DNA of 64,000 nt from Actinomycetota bacterium (GTDB taxonomy: Bacteria > Actinomycetota > Acidimicrobiia > Acidimicrobiales > Aldehydirespiratoraceae): NCBI GenBank assembly GCA_029979265.1, contig JAPOHW010000008.1, positions 82,324 through 146,323 of the forward strand. The letters run 5' to 3'. How positions within the stretch are numbered: the stretch's first letter is position 1; every line of letters begins with the position of its first letter. The notes under the pieces were generated by a model that was not told where the DNA came from, ran no database searches, and saw only the letters and a list, made by a program, of their open reading frames with translations. Shown here piece after piece: positions 8,995 through 18,315 of the stretch. The translations under genes were made by a program, and so were the position numbers.

Positions 8995-9939
8995 ATGACT
9001 CTGGGCGAAACAGAACAGCCAATGCGACGAACTCGGGCCTCACGTCGACGTGAACGCCCCACCCTGGGCGCTGACTCGATCCCAGTCGAGCTGGCCGAGT
9101 TGATCGAGGCGAATCTCTCGCTGGTGAAGCACATCGTGTTCCAGGTGGCGGTTCAGTTCCCGCGTCATGTCGACCGTGACGAACTGGCGCGGTCCGGCGC
9201 CCTTGGCCTCGTCGAAGCGGCCCGTCGGTTCGACGAATCCCGCGGGGTTCCGTTCGAACGGTTTGCTGCGCAACGGATTCGCGGTGCGATTCTGGATGCC
9301 GTCCGGGCTGCTGATTGGGCCCCTCGTTCGGTTCGTAGCTTCGGTCGCAAACTCGAGAACGTCGAGCAGCGTCTCGCAACCGAACTCGGCCGAGCGCCGA
9401 GCAGGGAAGAAATTGCCGAGGCGCTCGGGATGAGCCAAAGCGAACTCGACCAACTCAAGGATCGGATGTTTCGCAGCGTCGTACTCGCACTCGAGCACGA
9501 AGCTGCGGATGGGCTCGAGAACGATCTCACGCTGGTCGATGTGCTTGTGGACGATCACGCGCCTGAACCGTCCTACGAACTGGAGAATCGTGAGTTGCAC
9601 GGGTATCTCCGGGACGCAATCAGCTTGCTCCCCGAGCGGCACCGCATCGTTGTCGTCGGCTATTTCCTCGAGGGCCGCACCAGCCAGGACTTGGCGGAGC
9701 TTCTTGGCGTCACCGAGTCTCGTGTCAGCCAGTTGCGGTCGGAATCGATGGTGATGCTGCAGGAGGGCATCGAGGCGCAGTACGGCGCTGATGCACCCGA
9801 TCCATCACGATCCAGCGGTCGGCTTGCCCGCCGGAAGGCGGTGTATGCAAAGGGCATCGCCGATGCATCGTTGTTTGCCGATCGTCTCGAACAGATCAAC
9901 CTGATCGAGTCTGATGCACCGGTGCTCGTCGGTCGTTGA
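8995..9939 (+). CDS. WhiG/FliA-type RNA polymerase sigma factor
   Basis: A 314-residue sigma-70 family protein of the group 3 (FliA/WhiG) type. Region 2 is visible as ANLSLVKHIVFQVAVQFPRH, DELARSGALGLVEAARRFD and RGVPFERFAAQRIRGAILDA, with the region 2.4-like DWAPRSVR. Region 3 covers the ELGRAPSREEIAEALGM stretch, and region 4 is LLPERHRIVVVGYFLEG with the helix-turn-helix TSQDLAELLGVTESRVSQL. About 55 extra residues follow region 4, which is longer than typical FliA. I chose ATG 8995 rather than an upstream TTG because it overlaps a mini frame as ATGA and gives a normal N-terminus. Members direct flagellar or sporulation genes; no such genes are in the window. Confidence 0.85.
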   Translation: MTLGETEQPMRRTRASRRRERPTLGADSIPVELAELIEANLSLVKHIVFQVAVQFPRHVDRDELARSGALGLVEAARRFDESRGVPFERFAAQRIRGAILDAVRAADWAPRSVRSFGRKLENVEQRLATELGRAPSREEIAEALGMSQSELDQLKDRMFRSVVLALEHEAADGLENDLTLVDVLVDDHAPEPSYELENRELHGYLRDAISLLPERHRIVVVGYFLEGRTSQDLAELLGVTESRVSQLRSESMVMLQEGIEAQYGADAPDPSRSSGRLARRKAVYAKGIADASLFADRLEQINLIESDAPVLVGR

Positions 9940-9988
9940 TGCTGCGCTGATCCAGGAGCCGTTCGAGGAGTCGATAGCGTGGCGCTCC

Positions 9989-10645
9989 ATGGGTCGCCGT
10001 AGCTGTCGTGTCAGGGTGCTCATCGGTTGGCTTGTCGGGCTCGCTGTCATCAGCGCGTCGTGCGGGCTCACGCCGGCGGAGGATGATCTACAGGGGACCG
10101 AGAGCGGGGATCCGTGCCCAACCGTCGAGCGGCCGGCGCCTGTCGCTCTTGAACTCGGGGTCGTTGTCGAATACGAGGCGACAGCCGTTGCCCACGTCCT
10201 GTGTGACGTGGAGTACTCGACCAGTCCCCCGACGAGTGGCTCACATTTCCCGGTCTGGCAGGCGTGTGGTTTCTACACCGAGCCGGTTCGCGATGAGACC
10301 GTCGTCCATTCGATGGAACACGGCGCAATCTGGATTGCGTACGACCCCAACCTTCCCAGCGCTGCGATCGAGGCCATCGCTGTGCTCGTCGCCACGGACG
10401 GCCACTACGTGGCAGCCCCGTACCCTGGGCTCGCGAATCCGATCGTGGTGTCGGCATGGCAACGTCAAGTCGCGGTCGAGGACATCAGCGCCCCTGTCGT
10501 GGCAAGGTTTGCCGAAGCGCAACTTGGACGAGTTTCCGAGACCGCTCCGGAGGCAGGCGCCTCCTGTGAGAGTCCGCTCGGCGTTGCGCCGTCGGAGCCC
10601 GACGCCGGTTACCGGCAGATCTTCGATCAGTTGGCCGCGGGCTGA
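9989..10645 (+). CDS. DUF3105 family lipoprotein
   Basis: A 218-residue secreted protein. The N-terminus is a lipoprotein signal: basic residues, a hydrophobic core and a lipobox VISASC with Cys25. The mature part carries the DUF3105 signatures PPTSGSHFPVW and VVHSMEHGAIWIAYDP and a C-terminal cysteine. The function of DUF3105 is unknown; the conserved His residues suggest metal binding (inference). The frame stays open upstream into the sigma gene, but the ATG at 9989 gives a proper signal peptide. It converges with the minus-strand phosphatase gene. Confidence 0.75.
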   Translation: MGRRSCRVRVLIGWLVGLAVISASCGLTPAEDDLQGTESGDPCPTVERPAPVALELGVVVEYEATAVAHVLCDVEYSTSPPTSGSHFPVWQACGFYTEPVRDETVVHSMEHGAIWIAYDPNLPSAAIEAIAVLVATDGHYVAAPYPGLANPIVVSAWQRQVAVEDISAPVVARFAEAQLGRVSETAPEAGASCESPLGVAPSEPDAGYRQIFDQLAAG

Positions 10646-10669
10646 TCGCGGGGAGCAAGAGCCTGCAGC

Positions 10670-11449
10670 TCAGTCGGCTCCCCACAGCTCGAGTAGGGCC
10701 GACTGAAGTGAGCCATTCGTCGCCATGCCCGAACCACATCGCCAGGTGTCAGGTCCGGTCGAACCATCGAAGCCAGAGAATGTGCCACCTGCTTCAGGGA
10801 TGATCACCGCCATCGGTGCCACGTCCCACGGGTTGGCCATGGGATCGATCATCGCCTCCGCTCGGCCGGTTGCCACCAGCGCGTAGCCATAGGCGTCACC
10901 CCACGTTCGAAGCACAGCTGGGCTGGTCATGACGGAAGCGAGGGCCTCGTCGGGCCAGTAGGAGAAGCCACTGGTCATGATGTAAGCCCCTTCGACACCG
11001 ACATGATCCGAGACGCGACACGCCTCGCCGTTCACGGTGGCGCCCAGGCCCCGGCCGGCTGCGACGGTCTCGTCGAGTCCGGGTAGATGGATCACACCGA
11101 TGGCAGGACCGTGCTCGTCGATCAGTGCGATCAGCGTGGCGAAAAGCGGAACACCCCTCGTGAACGCTTTGGTTCCGTCGATCGGATCAACGACCCACGT
11201 CCTTCCGGTTGTGGTGTCTGTGTTGCCGTGCTCTTCGCCGACAATCCCGTCGCCGGGATGGGCGTCGATCAGTTGTTGGCGGAGGAAGGTCTCGGCCGCC
11301 AGGTCGGCTGCGGTTACCGGGGACCCATCATCTTTGTGGTCAACCCGCAACGAGGTGCTGCGGAACAGGTCGAGGGTGATCGCCCCGGCACGTCGAGCAA
11401 TGTCGATGGCGAACTGGAGGTCGGCAGGGTCGGCGGGTCGTACGGTCAT
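10670..11449 (-). CDS. Inositol monophosphatase family enzyme (histidinol-phosphatase-like)
   Basis: A 259-residue metal-dependent phosphatase of the inositol monophosphatase/FBPase fold. The metal-binding motifs are present: GEEHG (residues 71-75), WVVDPIDGT (85-93, Asp88 and Asp91) and NPWDVAPMAVIIPEAGG near the C-terminus. Similar actinobacterial proteins act as histidinol-phosphate phosphatase (HisN); inositol-phosphatase activity is equally possible. The start is the ATG with GGAG eight bases upstream; the frame is open further upstream but without family similarity. The 145 bases between it and the next minus-strand gene hold nothing I can support. Confidence 0.85.
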   Translation of the reverse strand: MTVRPADPADLQFAIDIARRAGAITLDLFRSTSLRVDHKDDGSPVTAADLAAETFLRQQLIDAHPGDGIVGEEHGNTDTTTGRTWVVDPIDGTKAFTRGVPLFATLIALIDEHGPAIGVIHLPGLDETVAAGRGLGATVNGEACRVSDHVGVEGAYIMTSGFSYWPDEALASVMTSPAVLRTWGDAYGYALVATGRAEAMIDPMANPWDVAPMAVIIPEAGGTFSGFDGSTGPDTWRCGSGMATNGSLQSALLELWGAD

Positions 11450-11594
11450 GTGTCGATCTCCACGGTTGGACGGCGGTGTGTGAACGAAGCGCTGCAGTTC
11501 AGGGAAGTGCCGTCGCCAGGTGAACATGCGTCTCGGCAGGAGATGGCGATGCCACTGGTGCTGCGCAGCGTCAGACTGATCAGCGGGCTCGACT

Positions 11595-12608
11595 TCATGA
11601 CCGGTGCGCACCTGTTGTCAACTGCTCGTGGATCCAGTCGTCCATCTCGAGCCATCGATCGACGAGCCACTCGGTGAATTCGTCTTCGTCTTCGGGGACG
11701 TCGGCACGGGCATGACGGGTGGCCATGACAGTGATCGGATGGGCCTCGTCGATCGTGGCGATGATGTCGGAGATGTCGCTCCGGCCTTCGGTGCCGACAT
11801 TGGCGAGGATGACGAGATCGGCGTCGGGCGCGCCGCGGAGCAGAGCGAGTGTGCCCGCCGGCCGCGGCGGGAGAACGTATCGGAGGCGATCGGCGCGTGC
11901 GGCCAATGCGGGTTTGGTTCGCTGCAGCCTCGCAATCGCCCGATCGTGACGTTCTTTGGTGCGAAAGGTCCCCTCGGGGAAGATGACGGCACTGCCGTCA
12001 GGGGGCATGGTTCTCGCCAGTCGTTCGATCTTGGTCATCATCGGTGAGCCGGGCCGAGGGGTGCGATCGATCCAGACGTTGTGGGTTCGTTGACCGACGA
12101 GGTCCATTGCCGGTGCCCACTGCAGATCCTGCTTGAGGGTGTAGCACGGTGTTCGGCCAACCAGTTCGAGCACGGTCAGCGGCACGATCGCATCGATGTG
12201 GCTCGAATGTCGCGAGATCACGATGGAGCGACCACCGCGAAGGGGTTGGTCGTCGAGGAGGGTGATGTGCACCCCGGCGAAGCGGCGGAGATTGTTGCGA
12301 TGGTGGCGGCACCACCAGAACTCCAGTCGGTAGTTCGCAGCGACCCAACTCTCGTGGTCGATGCGGCCCCCGAAATAGCGAAGCCAGAGCGCCGCTGCGC
12401 CGAAGACTCCCAGGTACTCAAACCAGATCGTGGTGCCGAGGAGGAGCCAGACTCGTGCTCGCTTGCCGCGAGCGCGACCGGTGGCGAGATCGGTCAGGTA
12501 CAGCAGGGGAAGCACGACGGGCGTGAGCACCAAAAACAGCGCTGCCGCAACGGTGCTGATGCCGTAACTGATCGGACGACGAACGGCCGCTCTCGGTATC
12601 GAGGCCAC
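11595..12608 (-). CDS. Lysophospholipid acyltransferase family (PlsC-like)
   Basis: A membrane acyltransferase of 337 residues if started at the GTG (12608), or 345 from an ATG at 12632. Two hydrophobic segments occupy the first about 85 residues. The catalytic HX4D motif is SRHSSHIDA and the acceptor-binding motif is FPEGTFR, both of the glycerolphosphate acyltransferase family. I prefer the GTG because TACGGT sits exactly six bases upstream, matching a leaderless promoter, while the ATG would share CATG with the divergent gene's start. It probably transfers an acyl chain to lysophosphatidate or a related lipid; the exact acceptor is not known. Confidence 0.8.
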   Translation of the reverse strand: MASIPRAAVRRPISYGISTVAAALFLVLTPVVLPLLYLTDLATGRARGKRARVWLLLGTTIWFEYLGVFGAAALWLRYFGGRIDHESWVAANYRLEFWWCRHHRNNLRRFAGVHITLLDDQPLRGGRSIVISRHSSHIDAIVPLTVLELVGRTPCYTLKQDLQWAPAMDLVGQRTHNVWIDRTPRPGSPMMTKIERLARTMPPDGSAVIFPEGTFRTKERHDRAIARLQRTKPALAARADRLRYVLPPRPAGTLALLRGAPDADLVILANVGTEGRSDISDIIATIDEAHPITVMATRHARADVPEDEDEFTEWLVDRWLEMDDWIHEQLTTGAHRS

Positions 12609-12614
12609 GCCGAG

Positions 12615-12624
12615 ACCGTAGTGT
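12615..12624. promoter_or_regulatory. Overlapping divergent leaderless promoters
   Basis: On the plus strand TAGTGT (12619-12624) is followed by six bases and then ATG 12631. On the minus strand TACGGT (complement of 12615-12620) is followed by six bases and then GTG 12608. Both hexamers match TANNNT and share the central TA (12619-12620), so the two genes would have start-codon-proximal promoters that cannot be occupied together. Confidence 0.55.
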
Positions 12625-12630
12625 GGGTGC

Positions 12631-14550
12631 ATGTCCGATGTGCCTCTCTGGTCACCCGATCTCGAGCGGATTCACTCGACCAATCTGTACCGCTTCATGA
12701 CGACGGTGTCGGCCGACGTCGGACTCGAACTGCCCTCTGATCCCGTGGCTGCCTATGACCGCTTTCACGAGTGGAGCGTGGCGTCGCCCGACACCTTCTG
12801 GGCCAAGGCGTGGGAGTTTTGTGGGGTCGTCGGTGAACGCGGAGAACGCCTCGTCGAAGACGGCGAACGATTTCGGGATGTCCGCTTCCTCCCGAACGCA
12901 ACCCTCAATGTGGCCGAGAATCTGCTCGGCGAGCCGACCGACGACCTGGCGATCATCTTCCGGGGTGAGGACGGCGAAGCGGTCGACGTCACACGGGCCG
13001 AACTGCACGACATGGTGGCTCGCATTCAGGTGCTGCTCCGTCAGGCCGGCGTGGGAATTGGCGACCGGGTTGCCGCATGGCTACCGAACCGGCCGGAGAC
13101 CTGTGCCGTGATGCTTGCGGCAGCGGGGCTCGGTGCAACGTTTGCGTCGACGTCCCCCGACTTCGGTGTCGATGGAGTGGTCGATCGGTTCGGTCAGATC
13201 GAACCAACGGTGTTGTTCGCCGTGCCGGACTATGCGTACAACGGCAAGCGGCACGACTGTCTTGCCCGACTCGACGAGATTCGGTCGTTGTTGCCCACGG
13301 TCACGTCGGTGGTTTTGATCGAATCGGGCTGGCTCGACGATGTCGAAGCGACGACGATCACGTTCGAACCGCTGCCGTTCGACCATCCGTGGTACGTGTT
13401 GTTCTCGTCCGGTACGACGGGGAAGCCCAAGTGCATCGTCCACCGAGCCGGTGGCGTGTTGCTCAAGCACCTCACCGAACAGGTGTTGCACTGCGACATT
13501 CGTCCCGGTGACCGCGTGTTCTACTTCACGACTGCTGGCTGGATGATGTGGAACTGGCTCGCGTCGGTGCTCGCAGCTGATGCAACAGTGGTCTTGTACG
13601 ACGGGTCGCCGACGTGGCCTGACCACAACCGGCTGTTCGATCTTGCCGACGAGGTTGGTGTCACCCTGTTGGGGACGTCGGCGAAGTTTCTCGATGCATG
13701 TGCTCATGCCGCAATCCGGCCGCTCGACACCCACGACCTGTCGAGTGTCCGAACGCTCACCTCCACCGGTTCGACGCTGAACCCGGAAGGCTTTGCTTTC
13801 GTGTACGACGCCATCAAAACCGACGTTCATCTGGTGTCGATGTCGGGTGGTACGGATCTCTGCGGATGTCTGGTGATCGGAAATCCGTTGGCACCGGTGT
13901 ATGCAGGAGAGATCCAGGTGCCGGCCCTGGCGATGGCCGTCGATGTGGTCGATGAGGCTGGTGCATCAGCGGCGACCGGCGTCGAAGGTGAACTCGTGTG
14001 TCGCGCACCGTTTCCGTCGACACCGATCTGCTTCTGGAACGATCCGGACAACGAGCGCTACGACGCCGCCTACTTCGACCGGTTCGAGGGGATGTGGCAC
14101 CACGGCGACTTCATCTCACGTACTGCCCGTGGCGGCTTTGTCATCAGCGGCCGCTCTGATGCCACGCTCAATCCCGGCGGTGTGCGCATCGGCACTGCGG
14201 AGATCTACCGACGGGTCGACACCATGCCCGAGATCGAGGAGAGCGTGGTGATCGGTCAGCCGTGGGAAAACGACACGCGCATTGTGCTGTTCGTCAAGAT
14301 GGCGAACGGCCACGAACTCGACGACGAACTCCGAAGCCGTATCCAGGCACGGATCCGTGCCGAGGTCACCCCGCGACACGTACCGGCGGTGATTGCTGCG
14401 GTCGACGACATTCCCCGCACGCGCAGCGGGAAGATTACCGAACTCGCGGTCCGTGACATCGTGACCGGGCGTGAACTCAAGAACGTCGAGGCGCTGGCGA
14501 ACCCGGAAGCCCTGGAGTTCTTCAGGGATCGGCCGGAGCTGTCGGCCTGA
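12631..14550 (+). CDS. Acetoacetyl-CoA synthetase
   Basis: A 639-residue ANL-superfamily ligase converting acetoacetate, ATP and CoA into acetoacetyl-CoA. The N-terminus PLWSPDLERIHSTNLYRFM and the acetyl-CoA-synthetase-like EFCGVVG are typical of acetoacetyl-CoA synthetases. Core motifs are VLFSSGTTGKPKCIVH (phosphate-binding A3), STGSTLNPEG and GTDLCGC, GMWHHGDF, and the C-terminal RTRSGKITELAVR with the adenylation lysine. Length agrees with the family. The ATG is placed six bases after a TAGTGT hexamer, consistent with a leaderless transcript. It may feed acetoacetate from fat or amino-acid breakdown back to acetyl-CoA. Confidence 0.9.
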   Translation: MSDVPLWSPDLERIHSTNLYRFMTTVSADVGLELPSDPVAAYDRFHEWSVASPDTFWAKAWEFCGVVGERGERLVEDGERFRDVRFLPNATLNVAENLLGEPTDDLAIIFRGEDGEAVDVTRAELHDMVARIQVLLRQAGVGIGDRVAAWLPNRPETCAVMLAAAGLGATFASTSPDFGVDGVVDRFGQIEPTVLFAVPDYAYNGKRHDCLARLDEIRSLLPTVTSVVLIESGWLDDVEATTITFEPLPFDHPWYVLFSSGTTGKPKCIVHRAGGVLLKHLTEQVLHCDIRPGDRVFYFTTAGWMMWNWLASVLAADATVVLYDGSPTWPDHNRLFDLADEVGVTLLGTSAKFLDACAHAAIRPLDTHDLSSVRTLTSTGSTLNPEGFAFVYDAIKTDVHLVSMSGGTDLCGCLVIGNPLAPVYAGEIQVPALAMAVDVVDEAGASAATGVEGELVCRAPFPSTPICFWNDPDNERYDAAYFDRFEGMWHHGDFISRTARGGFVISGRSDATLNPGGVRIGTAEIYRRVDTMPEIEESVVIGQPWENDTRIVLFVKMANGHELDDELRSRIQARIRAEVTPRHVPAVIAAVDDIPRTRSGKITELAVRDIVTGRELKNVEALANPEALEFFRDRPELSA

Positions 14551-14567
14551 TCTGTCGAATCAGGCCG
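14543..14567. terminator. Bidirectional hairpin between convergent genes
   Basis: CGGCCTGA (14543-14550) and TCAGGCCG (14560-14567) form a perfect 8-pair stem with a 9-base loop, at the end of the synthetase gene and before the convergent hydrolase gene. A role as terminator for both is likely. Confidence 0.6.
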
Positions 14568-14573
14568 CTGCGC

Positions 14574-15347
14574 TCAGGCCGCCGGGACTCGGTAGGTCGG
14601 TGCGGTGGGAAACAGGCCCCGTAGCGCTCGTCGGACCCGGAATGGCCTCCAGCTGTCCGCTGGCTGGGCGAGGCGGTCGGCCACCACGATCAGGGCGGCG
14701 AGGTTGAATCCCAGTCCACAATGGCTGCCGTACACCTCGACGTTCTCGGTGTGCTCCTCGTCGTGGTTGAGGCAGTGGTGCCACTGGACCACCCCGTCGC
14801 TGCGGGTGTAGATCGATGTCGCAGGAACCGCAAGGGGTTCGCGGACGTACGCCGGTACCCGCATCTCGAGTCCAGGTGCGTGAAGATGGCTGAGCGACCG
14901 GTACGCCGCCGCCGCGTTGCTGTCCGTGGGCGTCGCGATCTGGAACGGGCTGCCCAGCGTGATGACCTGCCGAATCGTGTGTGGGGCCACCCGAGCGAGC
15001 TCGCGGGCAAAGATGCCGCCAAGGCTCCACCCGATGATGTCGATCTCACCGTGTGCGTGATGGAGGTCGTCGAGGCGTTCCACGATCCCGTCGAGGATGT
15101 CGGGAGTGGGGCCGAGATTGCGACCGAGGTCCCAGCCGTAGGTGACGTGGCCGAGGGAGTCGAGCGTCCTGCGAAGTGGGGCGGTGCTGGCGTCGTCGGC
15201 GAGAAAGCCCGGCATGACGAAGACGGGGCGATTGCCCGTCGGGAGGAATCGGCGGAGCATCGGCGCCCCGAGCGCAAACGAGCCGAACTCACCGATTGCA
15301 CGGATTTCGGCGGCGGCGTGAAACGGGGAAGGGCGTGACACGGACAC
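14574..15347 (-). CDS. Alpha/beta hydrolase, lipase-like
   Basis: A 257-residue alpha/beta hydrolase. PVFVMPGFLADD carries the oxyanion region, the nucleophile elbow is GWSLGG with Ser108, and SHCGLGFN near residue 216 is the probable catalytic His. The overall pattern, including YGWDLGRNLGPTPD, resembles esterase/lipase family proteins annotated as PGAP1-like or lipase-2-like. The N-terminus has no evident export signal, so it may be cytoplasmic. Start is the GTG at 15347 with another GTG two codons later. The substrate is unknown. Confidence 0.75.
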   Translation of the reverse strand: MSVSRPSPFHAAAEIRAIGEFGSFALGAPMLRRFLPTGNRPVFVMPGFLADDASTAPLRRTLDSLGHVTYGWDLGRNLGPTPDILDGIVERLDDLHHAHGEIDIIGWSLGGIFARELARVAPHTIRQVITLGSPFQIATPTDSNAAAAYRSLSHLHAPGLEMRVPAYVREPLAVPATSIYTRSDGVVQWHHCLNHDEEHTENVEVYGSHCGLGFNLAALIVVADRLAQPADSWRPFRVRRALRGLFPTAPTYRVPAA

Positions 15348-15397
15348 AGGTTGCCATGAACGTGACGCCGGGACCTAGCAAGCGGCATCATGGAGAT

Positions 15398-17134
15398 ATG
15401 GCATCGCACGATCTGGTCATACGAGGGGGCACGCTCATCGACGGCACCGGTGCGCCACGGCGGGTCGCCGACGTGGCGATCGACGCGGGTTTCGTCACGG
15501 CGGTTGGTGTGATCGAAGGGACCGGTAGGCGCGAGATCGACGCCACAGGCATGCTTGTTGCACCTGGGTTCGTCGACATCCACACGCACTACGACGGCCA
15601 AGCCACGTGGGAAGCAACGATGCAGCCATCCTCGTGGCACGGTGTCACCACCGTGGTTTTCGGCAACTGTGGGGTGGGGTTCGCGCCGGTCCATGACGCC
15701 GACCACGAGCGTCTCGTGCAGTTGATGGAGGGGGTCGAGGACATTCCTGGAACGGCGCTGCACGAGGGACTGACCTGGGAATGGAACACGCTCGGGGAAT
15801 ATCTCGATGCGCTCGATGGACCGAAGGACATGGACATTGCGGCACAGGTCCCCCATGCGGCGTTGCGGTTGCATGTGATGGGGGAGCGCGGCGCAAAGGG
15901 AGAGGACGCAACACCAGACGACATCGCCGAGATGGGACGGCTCGCAGCCGAGGGGGTCGACGCCGGATTCCTCGGGTTCACCACCAGTCGCACCCAGAAT
16001 CATAAGACGTCCCTCGGTGAGCCGACTCCCACGCTGACCGCAGCCCGCGACGAACTCGTCGGGATCGCCGAGGCGATCGGGTCCACCGGTCGGGGTGTGT
16101 TGCAACTCGTGAGCGACTTCGCCGACATCGATGCCGAATTTGCCCTTGTACGGGCGATGACCGAATCGTCGGGACGTCCCGTGAGCTTCACGCTGGTCGA
16201 GTCACCGCGTGGGTACGACTACCACCGGCGCATTCTCGAACACATCGAGCACGCCCGCGAGGATGACCTCTGTGTCACCGGCCAGACCGCCGTGCGCCCG
16301 ATCGGTGTGTTGTTGGGCTTCGAGTGCACGCTCAATCCGTTCCTCGTCAATCCGGTGTACCGGGAGATTGCCGATCTTCCGCGATCCGAACGTAACGAGA
16401 TGCTGCGCGACCGCGACGTTCGAGCCCGGTTGCTCGCCGCCGCTGGGGGCAAGGAGACGCAGGCCATCGGCGGTCGCCTGATCGAGAAGTACGAGATCAT
16501 GTTCGCCTTGGGTGAGGATCCGAACTACGAGCCCGATCCGAACGACTCGATTCTGGCAATTGCGCAACGGACCGACCGAGCGGCGGCGGAGGTGGCGCTC
16601 GACGCAATGCTGGAAAACGACGGGACCGCCATGCTGTGGGTGCCGTTCTCGAACTTCGGCAAGGGCAATCTCGACGGCACCCGCGAACTGCTGACACATC
16701 CGTACACCGTCCCAGCGTTGTCCGACGGGGGCGCCCATGTCGGCACGATCTGCGATGGCTCCTTCCCCACGACCCTGTTGCAACACTGGGGGCGCGATCG
16801 CAACGGAGAGAAGATCGAACTCGAGTTCCTCATCAAGCGGCAGTGTGCCGACACGGCTTCGGTGGTGGGCCTCGAGGATCGTGGAGTGATCGCGCCGGGA
16901 TACCGGGCCGACCTCAACGTGATCGACTTCGATCGCCTTCGCGTCCGCCAGCCCGAACTGCTCTACGACCTGCCGGCTGGCGGTCGTCGCATCGTGCAGC
17001 GAGCCGATGGGTACCGCCACACCTTCGTCGCCGGTGTCGAGACCTATCGCGACGGTGAGGCGACCGGCGAATTGCCGGGCCGCCTCGTACGCGGCCCGCA
17101 ACCCGCCCCGACGAACACTGGAGTGCCCGCATGA
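15398..17134 (+). CDS. N-acyl-D-amino-acid deacylase family amidohydrolase
   Basis: A 578-residue zinc-dependent amidohydrolase of the D-aminoacylase (Amidohydro_3) family. The N-terminal DLVIRGGTLIDGTGAP strand pair, the metal-binding FVDIHTHYDGQATWE and the family-specific GNCGVGFAP are all present, followed by a C-terminal LSDGGAHVGTICDGS and GYRADLNVIDFD. Length agrees with the family. It removes an acyl group from N-acyl-D-amino acids or a related amide; substrate is not determined here. The start ATG at 15398 was chosen over upstream frames because it begins the conserved domain. Its stop overlaps the following TauD gene (ATGA), so they form an operon. Confidence 0.85.
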   Translation: MASHDLVIRGGTLIDGTGAPRRVADVAIDAGFVTAVGVIEGTGRREIDATGMLVAPGFVDIHTHYDGQATWEATMQPSSWHGVTTVVFGNCGVGFAPVHDADHERLVQLMEGVEDIPGTALHEGLTWEWNTLGEYLDALDGPKDMDIAAQVPHAALRLHVMGERGAKGEDATPDDIAEMGRLAAEGVDAGFLGFTTSRTQNHKTSLGEPTPTLTAARDELVGIAEAIGSTGRGVLQLVSDFADIDAEFALVRAMTESSGRPVSFTLVESPRGYDYHRRILEHIEHAREDDLCVTGQTAVRPIGVLLGFECTLNPFLVNPVYREIADLPRSERNEMLRDRDVRARLLAAAGGKETQAIGGRLIEKYEIMFALGEDPNYEPDPNDSILAIAQRTDRAAAEVALDAMLENDGTAMLWVPFSNFGKGNLDGTRELLTHPYTVPALSDGGAHVGTICDGSFPTTLLQHWGRDRNGEKIELEFLIKRQCADTASVVGLEDRGVIAPGYRADLNVIDFDRLRVRQPELLYDLPAGGRRIVQRADGYRHTFVAGVETYRDGEATGELPGRLVRGPQPAPTNTGVPA

Positions 17135-18165
17135 TCGCCACCATGACCCCCGACCGTGTGGAACCGCTCGAGCGTCATGCCGAATGGCGTGCCGCCGATG
17201 TCGCCGATGCTTCGATGTGGACGCATCACCTGACCGACAGCGAGATTGCCGAACTCGAGTCGGCCTTGGCGTTCGCACGCACCGCAACCGACGACGTGCT
17301 CGACGTGGGAAAGGAGCACTTTCCGCTTCCGACGTTTGCGTCGGTGCTCGTCGAGATGGCTGACGAGTTGATCAACGGACGGGGCTTCCATCGCATCTGT
17401 GGGCTCCCGGTCGATCGTCTCGGCTTCGACGATGCGTCGTGGATCTACTGGGGAATCGGCATGCACCTCGGTATCCCGTGGGCCCAGAACGCCCGTGGTC
17501 ACCTGCTCGGTGACGTCAAAGATGCCGGCAAGTCCCCCGACGACCCGAACATCCGCGGGTACGAGATGGGTGGTTCGGCGCTCGGATTCCACTCCGACGG
17601 TTCTGATCTGGTCGGTCTGCTGTGTCTCGATCCCGGCATCGCCGGCGGGGAGAGCCTCATCTCCAATGCACTGCTCTGCCACAACCTGTTGGCCGAGTCG
17701 GATCCCGAACTGGCGGCTGTGCTCTACGAGGGACTGCCCTACGACTACCGGGGTGAGCAGCCCGACGGAGGGAAGCCGTACTACCACATTCCCGCGTTCA
17801 CCCGGCATGGTGATCGTCTGTTCATCCGCTACATCCCGCAGTTCGTCCTGGCCTCCCAACGTCACGACACGACACCGCGCCTCACCGAGATGCAGTTGGC
17901 TGCGATGAAGGCGTACTCGGCGCTCGTGGACGATCCCGAGCACTGGGTCGAGATGCGGTTCCAGCCGGGTGACATGCAGTTCGTGAACAACTACCACGTC
18001 TTGCACGGCCGTCGGGAGTACGAGGATGATCCTGAGCACGGTCAGGTGCGTTGGCTCAAACGTCTGTGGCTCGCCACCGACACCCTCGCCGCAGAGGAAC
18101 GTCCTGAGCGGTTCCAACCAACTGGTGCGCTGTCGCACTGGTCGGCGAAGCGAACCAAGGCATAG
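17131..18165 (+). CDS. TauD/TfdA-family Fe(II)/2-oxoglutarate dioxygenase
   Basis: A 344-residue non-heme iron dioxygenase. The iron ligands are the HxD pair His154 and Asp156 in LGFHSDGSD, and His292 in NNYHVLHGR, with the 2-oxoglutarate-binding Arg downstream. It resembles the gamma-butyrobetaine hydroxylase/TauD-like group. It overlaps the upstream D-aminoacylase gene by four bases, so the pair probably handles one compound: hydroxylation or oxidative cleavage followed or preceded by amide hydrolysis. Substrate is unknown. The 150-base gap to the next gene contains TAGCCT near 18280, which could be the -10 for the HupE gene. Confidence 0.85.
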   Translation: MIATMTPDRVEPLERHAEWRAADVADASMWTHHLTDSEIAELESALAFARTATDDVLDVGKEHFPLPTFASVLVEMADELINGRGFHRICGLPVDRLGFDDASWIYWGIGMHLGIPWAQNARGHLLGDVKDAGKSPDDPNIRGYEMGGSALGFHSDGSDLVGLLCLDPGIAGGESLISNALLCHNLLAESDPELAAVLYEGLPYDYRGEQPDGGKPYYHIPAFTRHGDRLFIRYIPQFVLASQRHDTTPRLTEMQLAAMKAYSALVDDPEHWVEMRFQPGDMQFVNNYHVLHGRREYEDDPEHGQVRWLKRLWLATDTLAAEERPERFQPTGALSHWSAKRTKA

Positions 18166-18315
18166 CAGCGGCTGCTGCAGACACGCATCGTTCGGAAGAC
18201 ACCGGTGGCGCAGGGTGGGAGCACGGCTCGGGTTGCTGTGCAACCAGGGGCACGAGTCCTGCATCGAGCCCGCAATTCGCTAGCCTCCTCCGAGGTCCGA
18301 GCCAGGGAGGCATGA

